Assembly (NCBI RefSeq): GCF_021190955.1
Contig: NZ_JAIOAO010000004.1
Coordinates: forward strand, 248,001-312,000
From: Parachryseolinea silvisoli
Lineage (GTDB): Bacteria > Bacteroidota > Bacteroidia > Cytophagales > Cyclobacteriaceae
Direction: 5' to 3'
Length of the DNA stretch: 64,000 nucleotides
In this document: positions 45,335-54,017 of the stretch, piece by piece
How positions within the stretch are numbered: the stretch's first letter is position 1
Layout: each line of letters begins with the position of its first letter
Made by a program: the position numbers and the translations under genes
The notes under the pieces: model-generated
Database searches by the model: none
What the model was told of the DNA's origin: nothing
Seen by the model: only the letters and a program-made list of their open reading frames with translations

Positions 45335-46036
45335 ATGAAAAAACAATATGATGCGATCCGCGCGGCAGCCTACGATGCCAACCTGCAGCTGCCCAAGCTT
45401 GGGCTGGTGCTGTTTACCTTTGGGAACGTCAGCGCCGCCGATCACGAGCAGCGTGTGTTTGCCATCAAGCCCAGCGGCGTGCCCTACGACGAGCTGTCGC
45501 CGGCCAAGATGGTGATCGTGGATTTCGACGGAAATGTAGTAGACGGTGCGTTGCGCCCCTCGTCTGATACAAAGACGCACGCGGTATTATACAGCCATTG
45601 GCCCGACGTCGGCGGCATTGTCCATACACATTCTACCTATGCCACCGCCTGGGCGCAGGCGCTGTCAGACATTCCCATCTTCGGCACGACCCATGCCGAC
45701 CATACCACGGCCGACATACCGTGCGCGCCACCCATGGACGACCAGATGATCGCGGGAGACTATGAATATCAAACAGGCTTCCAGATTCTCCACTGCCTGG
45801 CGGAGCGCAAGCTGAGCCACCGCGACATGGAAATGATCCTGGTAGGAAATCACGCGCCGTTTACATGGGGCAAAGATTGTCACAAAGCTGTCTACAACAG
45901 CGCGGTGCTGGAGTCGGTCGCGCAGATGGCCTATCTCACACGCCAGATACAGCCCGATGCCGCACGCCTGAAGGAGTCGCTTATTCGCAAACACTACGAG
46001 CGTAAGCACGGCCCCCATTCTTATTACGGACAATAA
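45335..46036 (+). CDS. araD: L-ribulose-5-phosphate 4-epimerase
   Basis: 233 residues, a class II aldolase fold. Metal-site residues are His97 and His99 in [12 protein letters not shown] and His173 in [10 protein letters not shown]; Asp78 in SSDTKTH completes the site. The substrate loop includes [12 protein letters not shown] and [11 protein letters not shown]. It converts L-ribulose 5-phosphate to D-xylulose 5-phosphate, which enters the pentose phosphate pathway. It is 13 bases after araB. Confidence 0.96.
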   Translation: MKKQYDAIRAAAYDANLQLPKLGLVLFTFGNVSAADHEQRVFAIKPSGVPYDELSPAKMVIVDFDGNVVDGALRPSSDTKTHAVLYSHWPDVGGIVHTHSTYATAWAQALSDIPIFGTTHADHTTADIPCAPPMDDQMIAGDYEYQTGFQILHCLAERKLSHRDMEMILVGNHAPFTWGKDCHKAVYNSAVLESVAQMAYLTRQIQPDAARLKESLIRKHYERKHGPHSYYGQ

Positions 46037-46068
46037 CAAAACAACGATATAGACAAACGACAATAATC

Positions 46069-47562
46069 ATGACGAATCTGAAGACGCTGGAGGTTTGGTT
46101 TCTAACGGGAAGCCAGTTTTTGTATGGTGAAGAAACACTGAAGCAAGTGGCGGCCCACTCCGAGGAGATCGCCCGGACGCTGGATGCCACGCCGGCAATT
46201 CCCGTGCGAGTGGTATATAAGCCGGTGCTGAAGACGCCCGAGGAGATATACCAGGTATGCCAGGAGGCCAACCGGCACGCGACCTGCATCGGCCTGGTGG
46301 CCTGGATGCATACTTTCTCGCCCGCTAAAATGTGGATCGGTGGATTGAAGATTCTGCAGAAGCCCTTGCTTCACCTGCACACCCAGTTTAACCGCGACAT
46401 TCCGTGGTCGGGTATCGACATGGATTTTATGAACCTGAACCAGAGCGCGCACGGCGACCGTGAGTTTGGATTTATCATGTCGCGGATGCGCCTGGAGCGC
46501 AAGGTGGTCGTGGGCCACTGGCAGGATGCGTACGTGCACGAGCGCCTCCAGGTGTGGATGCGCGCCGCCGCGGGGTGGCACGATCTGCAAGGCGCGCGGT
46601 TCTGCCGCTTTGGCGACAACATGCGCCAGGTGGCCGTGACCGAAGGCGATAAGGTAGAAGCAGAGATCAAATTCGGCTATTCGGTCAACGGCTATGGTAT
46701 GGGCGACCTGGTACAGGTTATCCGGTCCATATCCGATTCGGCCGTCGCCTCTCTGGTGGACGAATACGAAGGGAGCTACCGGGTGGCAGACACGTTGCGC
46801 AAGGGCGGTGCGCAGCAGGCCTCCCTACAGGAAGCTGCCCGGATTGAATTGGGCCTACGGGAATTCCTGACGGCGGGAAACTTCAAGGGCTTTACCGATA
46901 CGTTCGAAGACCTGCATGGCCTGGTACAATTGCCGGGTCTGGCGGTACAACGCATCATGGCCGATGGCTATGGGTTCGGTGCGGAAGGCGACTGGAAGAC
47001 GGCCGCGTTGGTGCGCGCCATGAAAACCATGGGCAGCGGCCTGCCGGGGGGAAACTCTTTCATGGAAGACTATACCTATCATTTTGATCCGGCCAACCCG
47101 CTGGTGCTGGGCGCGCACATGCTGGAAATTTGTGCGTCCATTGCCGACGGCAAGCCCTCGTGCGAGATCCATCCGCTGGGCATCGGTGGTAAGGCCGACC
47201 CGGTACGCCTGGTGTTCAACGCAGCGGCCGGCCCGGCCCTGAATGCATCGGTCATCGACATGGGCAATCGCTTTCGGCTTTTGGTGAACGAGGTGGAGGC
47301 AGTCACGCCTGTACAAGATCTGCCCCGACTGCCCGTAGCCCGGGTGTTATGGAAACCGTACCCGACGATGCACGAAGGCTGCGCGGCGTGGATTCTGGCC
47401 GGCGGTGCGCACCACACCTGCTATAGCCAGAACCTGACCGCCGAGCACTTGCAGGACTTTGCCGATATGGCCGGTATAGAGTATACCCTCATTGGCAAAA
47501 ATACCGACCTGCGCCAGTTCCGGAATGAGCTGCGCTGGAATGAGCTGTACTACCGGCCCTGA
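46069..47562 (+). CDS. araA: L-arabinose isomerase
   Basis: 497 residues, the usual AraA length. It starts [21 protein letters not shown], contains [12 protein letters not shown] and the metal-binding residues Glu in GFGAEGDW, Glu in FMEDYTYHF, His in AHMLEICAS and His in GGAHHTCYS. It interconverts L-arabinose and L-ribulose using Mn2+ or a similar metal. It lies 32 bases after araD, in the same operon. Confidence 0.97.
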   Translation: MTNLKTLEVWFLTGSQFLYGEETLKQVAAHSEEIARTLDATPAIPVRVVYKPVLKTPEEIYQVCQEANRHATCIGLVAWMHTFSPAKMWIGGLKILQKPLLHLHTQFNRDIPWSGIDMDFMNLNQSAHGDREFGFIMSRMRLERKVVVGHWQDAYVHERLQVWMRAAAGWHDLQGARFCRFGDNMRQVAVTEGDKVEAEIKFGYSVNGYGMGDLVQVIRSISDSAVASLVDEYEGSYRVADTLRKGGAQQASLQEAARIELGLREFLTAGNFKGFTDTFEDLHGLVQLPGLAVQRIMADGYGFGAEGDWKTAALVRAMKTMGSGLPGGNSFMEDYTYHFDPANPLVLGAHMLEICASIADGKPSCEIHPLGIGGKADPVRLVFNAAAGPALNASVIDMGNRFRLLVNEVEAVTPVQDLPRLPVARVLWKPYPTMHEGCAAWILAGGAHHTCYSQNLTAEHLQDFADMAGIEYTLIGKNTDLRQFRNELRWNELYYRP

Positions 47563-47644
47563 CCGGGGACCAGCACATTTATTTTGACAGACCGGTAATG
47601 GAAAATTGTGGTGAAAGTTCGAAGGATAGGGTACCTTCGTGGGT

Positions 47645-48334
47645 ATGGACATCCAGAACTATAAACATCACAAGAAGATCCTCGTAGCGGTCGACTGTAT
47701 CATCTTTGGATTTGACGGCAGCGAGCTAAAGGCGTTGCTCATCAAACGTGGCTTCGAGCCAGAGCGTGGCAAATGGTCGCTGATGGGTGGTTTTGTGGGG
47801 GAGAATGAAAATGCCGACAAGGCTGCGCTCCGTGTACTCCACCAGCTCACGGGTATGAAGGATGTTTATGTCGAGCAGCTGCATACGTTCACCGATATCA
47901 ACCGGGATACCGCAGGGCGGGTTATCTCGATTGCATACTTTGCGCTGATCAACATTGCCGGATATAATAGGCAGCTGGAACAGGAGCACGAGTCGCACTG
48001 GTTCCCGCTCAACAAAATGCCGGCGTTGATCTTCGACCATAAAAAGATGGTAGAGAAAGCAAAGGGCATGCTGCGTCAGAAGGTAGCGACGCATCCGGTA
48101 GGATTCGAGCTGCTGGCAAAGAAGTTTACTCTGCCGCAGCTGCAGAACCTATACGAAGCGATCTACGAGACGGAGCTCGACAAACGCAACTTTGCCAAGA
48201 AGATGCTTTCGTTGGGCATTTTAAAAAAGCTGGATGAAAAGGAACGGGAGTCTTCGAAGAAAGGTGCCTTTTATTATGTGTTTGATGCCGTCAAATACCG
48301 CAAGTTGGAATCAAACGTGCTGAAGTTCATATAG
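47645..48334 (+). CDS. araR: Nudix-type transcriptional regulator of arabinose use (AraR-like)
   Basis: 229 residues from ATG 47645; GTG six bases earlier is possible. The N-terminal Nudix fold (about 10-145; VDCIIFGFDGSELKALLIKR, GGFVGENENADKAALRVLHQLTG) has a degenerate Nudix box lacking the catalytic glutamates. This points to sugar sensing rather than hydrolysis. The C-terminal ~75 residues are a winged helix (LPQLQNLYEAIYETELDKRNFAKKMLSLGIL). Nudix-winged-helix AraR proteins control arabinose genes in Bacteroides. Position after araA and the matched operators before araB and the GH51 gene support the same role here. The ligand is probably L-arabinose (inference). Confidence 0.87.
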   Translation: MDIQNYKHHKKILVAVDCIIFGFDGSELKALLIKRGFEPERGKWSLMGGFVGENENADKAALRVLHQLTGMKDVYVEQLHTFTDINRDTAGRVISIAYFALINIAGYNRQLEQEHESHWFPLNKMPALIFDHKKMVEKAKGMLRQKVATHPVGFELLAKKFTLPQLQNLYEAIYETELDKRNFAKKMLSLGILKKLDEKERESSKKGAFYYVFDAVKYRKLESNVLKFI

Positions 48335-48432
48335 TGCCCGCTGCCGGTATACCCACCCGTCAGCGCCGGCCTGAATGATTAAAATATTTTGTGCTACTGT
48401 CTCTATAGTTCAGGACGATTGTTTATATTAAA

Positions 48433-48447
48433 TTGTAATTTGTACAA
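48433..48447 (+). promoter_or_regulatory. Operator-like inverted repeat before the GH51 gene
   Basis: TTGTA-ATTTG-TACAA, extended to AATTGTA/TACAATT arms, ends 16 bases before the start codon. It is the same inverted repeat as before araB (43566-43580). A predicted site for the Nudix-type regulator, placed where binding would block transcription. Confidence 0.6.
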
Positions 48448-48463
48448 TTAAACCAGATAACCC

Positions 48464-50038
48464 ATGTCTTCTTCTCTTCACACATTTACCGCAAGACTTG
48501 CATGCTTGTTTGTGGCATGTTTCGCGGCTGCCTCTGTTTTTGCGCAGAGTACTACGAATAAAATCTCGATACAAACAAGCTCTCCGCAAACTATCATCAG
48601 CAAACACATCTATGGTCATTTTGCCGAGCACCTGGGTCGGTGTATATATGGCGGCTTTTATGTCGGCGAGAGTAATACCAAAATACCGCATGTGAAAGGC
48701 GTTCGTAAAGATGTCATTGAAGCGCTCAAGCAACTAAATATACCTAACCTGCGGTGGCCCGGTGGCTGCTTTGCCGATACCTACCATTGGAAGGACGGCG
48801 TAGGCGCGAAAGACAAACGTCCGAAGATCGTCAACGTGTGGTGGGGCGGTGTGACGGAAGACAACAGCTTTGGCACGCATGACTTCCTCGACATGTGCGA
48901 GCTGCTGGGCACCGAGCCATACCTGGCTGCCAACGTCGGCAGCGGTACGGTGCAGGAGCTTACGGAGTGGCTGCAGTATGTAAATTTTGGTGGGGTTAGT
49001 CCCATGTCGGCATGGCGAAAGGAGAACGGCCGCGAAACCCCCTGGAAGGTAAGCTATTGGGGCGTGGGCAACGAAGCGTGGGGCTGTGGCGGCAACATGA
49101 AACCCGAGCACTATGCCAATATATACCGCCAGTATGCCACGTTCATGACAGACTGGAGCAACAGCAACAAACTGTTTCGCATTGCTTCCGGCGCGAACGG
49201 CGCCGACTACAACTGGACGGAAGTACTCATGCGCGACATACCGCACAACATGCTCGGCGGATTGGCCCTGCACCATTACTCCGTCATAGAATGGAATAGC
49301 AAAGGCCCCGCTGTGGGCTTCAGCGAAGAGCAGTACTTCAAGACGATGAAACAAGCCTGGCGCATGGAAGAGCTGGTGCAGCGGCACAGCACGATCATGG
49401 ACAAATACGACCCGGCAAAACGTGTAGCCCTGGTCGTGGACGAGTGGGGTGGCTGGTATGACGTCGAGCCCGGCACCAACCCTGGTTTCTTATACCAACA
49501 AAACACCATGCGCGACGCCATGATCGCCGGCATGACCCTGAACATCTTCAACAACCACGCCGACCGTGTGCGCATGGCCAACCTCGCCCAAACCATCAAC
49601 GTACTGCAAGCCGTGATACTCACGGACGAAGAAAAGATGATCCTGACGCCCACCTATCATGTCATGGAAATGTACAAAGTGCACCAGGACGCCAAGCTAC
49701 TGCCGCTTACGCTGCAGACGAAAGATTATACGTTCGGTAATGATAAGCTGCCGGCAGTATCAGCGTCCGCCTCCGTGGATGTACAGGGGCGCACGCACAT
49801 ATCACTCGTGAATATCGATGCCAAGAATGCGCAGGAGGTGAGTGTTGATTTGTTTGGCGGCACGACATACAAGACCGTGTCGGGGCGTGTGCTTACGGCG
49901 AAGGCGCTGACAGATCATAATACATTCGATAAACCGGGGAATATAAAGCCGGCGGCGTTTAATGATGCTAAGTTGAAAGGAGGAGCGTTGAATGTGACGG
50001 TGCCGCCGTTTTCGGTGGTTGTGTTGGAATTGAAATAG
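48464..50038 (+). CDS. Exported alpha-L-arabinofuranosidase, GH51
   Basis: 524 residues. The signal peptide (about 1-28, ending ASVFAQS) places it in the periplasm. The GH51 catalytic pair is Glu204 in YWGVGNEAWGCGG (acid/base) and Glu327 in VVDEWGGWYD (nucleophile), in a TIM barrel. HLGRCIYGGFY and RWPGGCFAD are family signatures. A C-terminal beta-sandwich follows (SLVNIDAKNAQEVSVDLFGG). It releases L-arabinose from arabinan or arabinoxylan fragments to feed the adjacent araBDA genes. It is preceded by its own operator copy. Confidence 0.95.
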   Translation: MSSSLHTFTARLACLFVACFAAASVFAQSTTNKISIQTSSPQTIISKHIYGHFAEHLGRCIYGGFYVGESNTKIPHVKGVRKDVIEALKQLNIPNLRWPGGCFADTYHWKDGVGAKDKRPKIVNVWWGGVTEDNSFGTHDFLDMCELLGTEPYLAANVGSGTVQELTEWLQYVNFGGVSPMSAWRKENGRETPWKVSYWGVGNEAWGCGGNMKPEHYANIYRQYATFMTDWSNSNKLFRIASGANGADYNWTEVLMRDIPHNMLGGLALHHYSVIEWNSKGPAVGFSEEQYFKTMKQAWRMEELVQRHSTIMDKYDPAKRVALVVDEWGGWYDVEPGTNPGFLYQQNTMRDAMIAGMTLNIFNNHADRVRMANLAQTINVLQAVILTDEEKMILTPTYHVMEMYKVHQDAKLLPLTLQTKDYTFGNDKLPAVSASASVDVQGRTHISLVNIDAKNAQEVSVDLFGGTTYKTVSGRVLTAKALTDHNTFDKPGNIKPAAFNDAKLKGGALNVTVPPFSVVVLELK

Positions 50039-50046
50039 TAAATAGA

Positions 50047-50075
50047 AAAAGGAGGTGCTAACGCCTCCTTTTTTC
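50047..50075. terminator. Bidirectional rho-independent terminator
   Basis: AAAAAGGAGGTG pairs with CGCCTCCTTTTT (12 bp, one G-T) across a four-base loop. The A and T flanks let it work on both strands, between the convergent GH51 and amylase genes. Confidence 0.85.
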
Positions 50076-50096
50076 ATTTAAATATTTCTAAATCTC

Positions 50097-52712
50097 TTAT
50101 CGCTCAATAACAACCTTCTCCACTACCACGGCGTTCGCCGTCCTTATCTTCACAAAATACAGCCCTCCCGGCAAGTCATGGATAATCACCCCTGAGCGCT
50201 TCACTTTCGTCTCCAGCACAGGCCGTCCTTGCACGTTCTGTATCAACACAGCGGCTTCTGACGTCTCTGGCAATCCAGGCACTTGTACATATAGTTGATT
50301 GCCCTTGGCCGGGTTCGGATATACCACCACGGCCGATGATGTGGTTTCGTCGTATACCGCTACTTCCGGTGCCGCCGTGCGTCCACCTACGCTGGCGGGG
50401 ATCAATTGCCATTGGGCACTATACCAGCCATCTTGTGCACCGGCATATTGCGCGGAGCCGGTTTGGCCTTCCACGTGTACGATACTGCCGGTTTGCCAGC
50501 GGTTGCGCAGTCGTGCGTATGTGCCGTCTACGTTGTCCTGCGACCATTGGGCGCTCCACCAGTCAAGTGTCACGGCGGTGCATTGTACCGAACCGGTCTG
50601 GTTTTCGATGTGCATATACTCGCCGGTGCCGCGGTTTTTGAGCCAGAAGTAACTGGCGTCGCCGGGCACCTTCTGCCATTGGTAGTTGTTGTTGGCCGCC
50701 GTGGTGCCGTAGCCTACGGTTGCACCGGCATCGTACAAATAGGTGTTTTTCCAGCGATTACGGATGGTATAGTATGTTTCGGTAACTGGCGGTGTACCGG
50801 GATTTGAATTATACCAGGTGTTGTTTTGATACCAGCCCGTGGTGCTGCGCATCAGGTCGGCCGTCTGGCTGGTGCCGTCGTTGAAGATCAGGTTCGTGGA
50901 GGTAACGTTTGTAAACGTATAGCTATACCAGCCGCTGCCGTCGTTGGTCATGCTCACGCCCGGCCAGGTGACTGTGGGGAGCGATCCGGCGGGAAGCGTG
51001 TTCCAATAGTAGAGACGGATGTTGGTGCCCCAGTTGGCCGGCTTGTAGAAGTATACAGTGAACGACGTAGCCGGTGTCACCGTAACAGCGGCGGTGGCGG
51101 TCTTACCGCCGTCTACCGTAGTGGCGGTGATCATGGCGTTGCCGGCCGACACGCCGGTGACCAACCCGCTGCTGTTGACCGTCGCGACGGCGGTGTTCCC
51201 CGACGACCACGTAACAGCCTGGTTCGTGGCATTCGCCGGACTTACCGTTGCTGTAAGCTGTTGGGTGAGTCCTACTTTGACGCTGGCGTTTGCCGGGCTA
51301 ACGGCCACCCATGTTACCGGCACGTTGGGCACATTGGCATTGGTCAGCACCCGATATTGAAAGTTTGACAGCGACTGTGTGGCGCCCGCCGTGAGCGTGA
51401 CGGAGGAACCGGTATACGCATCGACATAGCTGCCGGCCAGCGCGGCCGGTATAACGAAGCTTGTGCTGTTGTTCCGCAGGTTGGCCATCACGACAACCTT
51501 GTCGCTGCCTGATACTTTGGTGAACGCGCAAACATCGTTGTTAGAATAGTTCGTGAGCGTGCCCCGCCGTATGGCCGTGCTGTTGGTGCGGAAGGTTAGG
51601 ATCTTCGTGAAGTCCGCGGCTGCCGTGGGGTTGGCGCCCCAGTTGATCTTGACAGTGGTGTACGGCCAGGGAATGGCCTGGTTAAAATCTACCTCCTGAC
51701 CACTGGTCAGAAAGGGAACGCCGCGCATATAGGCCGAGACCAGGAAGTTGACAACAACGCCCGCGTGGTTTTGAAACAGCTGGAACGGAAGGAACCCATC
51801 GGTCCGGGTTTCCGTGTCGTGGTTCGCGGTATAGCGTACGACCTGTTGGGCAGCGCCGGCATAGGTATATTCCGTATTGGTGACGCTTTGAAACAGGGAT
51901 ACCGATCCGCCTTTTGCGACATCTTCCAGGGCATCGTAAAACCACTTGTCGCCGAAGTTCAGGTCAAAGCCGGCCTGGAAATTCTCCACGCGATCGCCTT
52001 CCGCAAACATCAGTAGCTTGTGCGAGGTGATGCCGCGCAGGTTGTTGATGACGGCCGTCCAGAAGGGCAGCGGTGCATTGTTCGCAAAGTCGCAGCGGTA
52101 GCCGTCGATGTTGGCCGCCAGGATCCAGTAGCGCATGGCGTCGATCAATGCGGCGCGCAGGGTAGTATTGTTCATGTCGAGTGCGGCGACGTCGGTAAAC
52201 TCTGCGAGTTGTTGAATGACGCCATTTACCCGTACATACCAGTCGGGGTGTTGGGTGATCCACGGGTGGTCCCACGAGGTTTGGTTGACAACGAAGTCAA
52301 GCATTACGGCCATGCCGCGGGCATGCGCACCGTCTACGAGGGCACGCAGGTCAGTCAATGAACCATACTCCGAGCCGACGGCCTTAAAGTCTTTTATACA
52401 ATAGGGGGACTGTGAGCTGCGCGCGTCGGTGCCATGCGGATAGATCGGCATGAGGTAGATGACGTTGGTGCCGAGGGCCTTGATCTGATCCAGGCGGCTA
52501 ATGACGCCGGCCAGGTTGCCGGCCGCACTGTAGGGACGGATGTGTACCTGGTACATGTTCACATCGCGGGCATCGGGTACGGCCGAAAACGGGGTGCCAT
52601 ATTGGGGTGGATCCTGGGCGTACAGCGCCTGGCTCAGCAGCATCAGGAGTGCCGCCAATCCGCGGAGCCATGCCCGGAAGGGTGCATAAAACAAGGGGAA
52701 ACGTACTTTCAT
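50097..52712 (-). CDS. T9SS-secreted alpha-amylase with starch-binding and lectin-like modules
   Basis: 871 residues with a signal peptide (about 1-33). The GH13 domain spans about 45-420, with catalytic Asp208 in IDGYRCDFAN, Glu238 in LLMFAEGDR and Asp299 in TANHDTETR. A bacterial Ig-like (Big_2) domain follows (about 465-545, VSPANASVKVGLTQQL). Next are a CBM26-type starch-binding module (about 547-645, YYWNTLPAGSLPTVTWPG) and a ricin-like trefoil region (about 650-780). The C-terminus is a type A sorting domain (VVVYPNPAKGNQLYVQ to GGLYFVKIRTANAVV). It hydrolyses alpha-1,4-glucans outside the cell. There is no SusC/SusD pair next to it. Phased AACGTTTG repeats precede it. Confidence 0.94.
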   Translation of the reverse strand: MKVRFPLFYAPFRAWLRGLAALLMLLSQALYAQDPPQYGTPFSAVPDARDVNMYQVHIRPYSAAGNLAGVISRLDQIKALGTNVIYLMPIYPHGTDARSSQSPYCIKDFKAVGSEYGSLTDLRALVDGAHARGMAVMLDFVVNQTSWDHPWITQHPDWYVRVNGVIQQLAEFTDVAALDMNNTTLRAALIDAMRYWILAANIDGYRCDFANNAPLPFWTAVINNLRGITSHKLLMFAEGDRVENFQAGFDLNFGDKWFYDALEDVAKGGSVSLFQSVTNTEYTYAGAAQQVVRYTANHDTETRTDGFLPFQLFQNHAGVVVNFLVSAYMRGVPFLTSGQEVDFNQAIPWPYTTVKINWGANPTAAADFTKILTFRTNSTAIRRGTLTNYSNNDVCAFTKVSGSDKVVVMANLRNNSTSFVIPAALAGSYVDAYTGSSVTLTAGATQSLSNFQYRVLTNANVPNVPVTWVAVSPANASVKVGLTQQLTATVSPANATNQAVTWSSGNTAVATVNSSGLVTGVSAGNAMITATTVDGGKTATAAVTVTPATSFTVYFYKPANWGTNIRLYYWNTLPAGSLPTVTWPGVSMTNDGSGWYSYTFTNVTSTNLIFNDGTSQTADLMRSTTGWYQNNTWYNSNPGTPPVTETYYTIRNRWKNTYLYDAGATVGYGTTAANNNYQWQKVPGDASYFWLKNRGTGEYMHIENQTGSVQCTAVTLDWWSAQWSQDNVDGTYARLRNRWQTGSIVHVEGQTGSAQYAGAQDGWYSAQWQLIPASVGGRTAAPEVAVYDETTSSAVVVYPNPAKGNQLYVQVPGLPETSEAAVLIQNVQGRPVLETKVKRSGVIIHDLPGGLYFVKIRTANAVVVEKVVIER

Positions 52713-52747
52713 AAGCGTGGTGTTTAGTTTTTATAGAATCTGGAATT

Positions 52748-52777
52748 AACGTTTGAATGGATAGGTACAAACGTTTG
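52748..52777 (-). promoter_or_regulatory. Phased repeat upstream of the amylase gene
   Basis: AACGTTTG at 52748-52755 and again at 52770-52777, 22 bp apart. The second copy lies in the perfect palindrome CAAACGTTTG (52768-52777). This resembles LacI-type operators, which often control starch genes. No regulator gene is next to it. Confidence 0.4.
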
Positions 52778-52902
52778 CGTGAGCATAATCAAAGCACGCC
52801 CATCACACCCCTGGAATCAATTTGTCGGCGAAAAATCTAGAAATAAGATGCCTGGAAAACGACTAAGGCGTTCACTCAGAGTGCGTTGGCGACGATGCCA
52901 AT

Positions 52903-53694
52903 CTAATGGCGATTAAGAATATGAGCGTCGTTCACGGCAGGGTAGTCGGTCAATGCCTGCAGACAGTGGGCATTTTGCAGCGCGTCGCCCAGGGTATTGT
53001 TGAAGTATACATACACGTCCTGGCCGGCCTTCAGGCTGGCGGCGATATAGGCAGCATGCTCGTGAAGCGTGGGCGTGTTATAGCCACCTTTGTAGTCTCC
53101 CGCGGGGCCGTGAAAGCGCAAGTACACTGCCGGGCCGGGCACGGTATCGAGGGGAGGTTTCGACCGGGGCATATCGTGCAGTACGATCGAGATGCGGAGT
53201 CGATGCAGTAGCCGGGCGACAGCCTCGTGTTCATACCAGCCGGCATGACGGAACTCGACACACACGCGCCAGGTCGGAGTGGTGTTGAGCGTCGTTATAT
53301 GTTCCAGAATATCCTTTACCCACGCGAAACTGGTTGTGGTAACGCTCGCGGGAAATTGAATCAGCAGACAACCCTTCTTCCTGCCGATGCCTTCGGCGAT
53401 CTCCAGAAAGCGTTCGATATGCTCGGGGGTAAACGTAAGGTGACGGGCGTGGGTAATTTCGCGCCACAGCTTGAGGGTAAAGGTAAAATCGTCGGGTACA
53501 TCGGCGGCCCATTTCTCCAACGTGGACGCCAGCGGCAGTTTGTAAAAGGTGCTGTTAACCTCCAGGCTATTGAATAGACTGCTATAATAATGTAGCCGGC
53601 TGCCGGACCGGTAAGCTTCCGGAAAGGTTGCCTTCGGTCCTGGCAATACAATGTTGCTCGTACCAATGTATAGGGTGCCGGGGGTTTTGTGCAT
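52903..53694 (-). CDS. DUF72 (YecE-family) protein
   Basis: 263 residues, a TIM-barrel-like DUF72 protein: LYIGTSNIVLPG at the start, YYSSLFNSLEVNSTFYKLP, CVEFRHAGWYE, and YLRFHGPAGDYKGGY with DVYVYFNNTLGDALQNA at the end. The family is widespread, cytoplasmic and of unknown biochemical role. It is monocistronic, with no evident link to the amylase gene downstream. Confidence 0.93.
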   Translation of the reverse strand: MHKTPGTLYIGTSNIVLPGPKATFPEAYRSGSRLHYYSSLFNSLEVNSTFYKLPLASTLEKWAADVPDDFTFTLKLWREITHARHLTFTPEHIERFLEIAEGIGRKKGCLLIQFPASVTTTSFAWVKDILEHITTLNTTPTWRVCVEFRHAGWYEHEAVARLLHRLRISIVLHDMPRSKPPLDTVPGPAVYLRFHGPAGDYKGGYNTPTLHEHAAYIAASLKAGQDVYVYFNNTLGDALQNAHCLQALTDYPAVNDAHILNRH

Positions 53695-54017
53695 ATAGGG
53701 AACGTCGAAACAGCGTTTTCAAAAACTGTACCCGACGGGAAACAGGGGTACCGACACCATAAACGGGCAAAATTTACCATTCCTGTATCATTTCGTACTT
53801 CGTAAGATACCGGGTCACGAGGCATGTTCCGGTGGAGCCGGGTAGTCGGGTAGCTTGCTACACGCATCGCTGCTTCCGATTTCTACAAGAGAGACAAAAT
53901 ACGCGACGGAATGCCCGAAGAAATAGATAAACGGATTCTGTAGAGTAATGGAATTTCATACATGTCCTCGGGAATTCCCGGAATACTAGACAGATTTGCA
54001 GCCCAATAGCCTCTATC
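53695..54017. other. Intergenic region, no gene seen
   Basis: About 320 bases between the divergent DUF72 and M48 genes. It contains a perfect 12-base palindrome, CGGGAATTCCCG, at 53969-53980. I see no RNA gene, terminator or convincing promoter elements. Confidence 0.45.
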
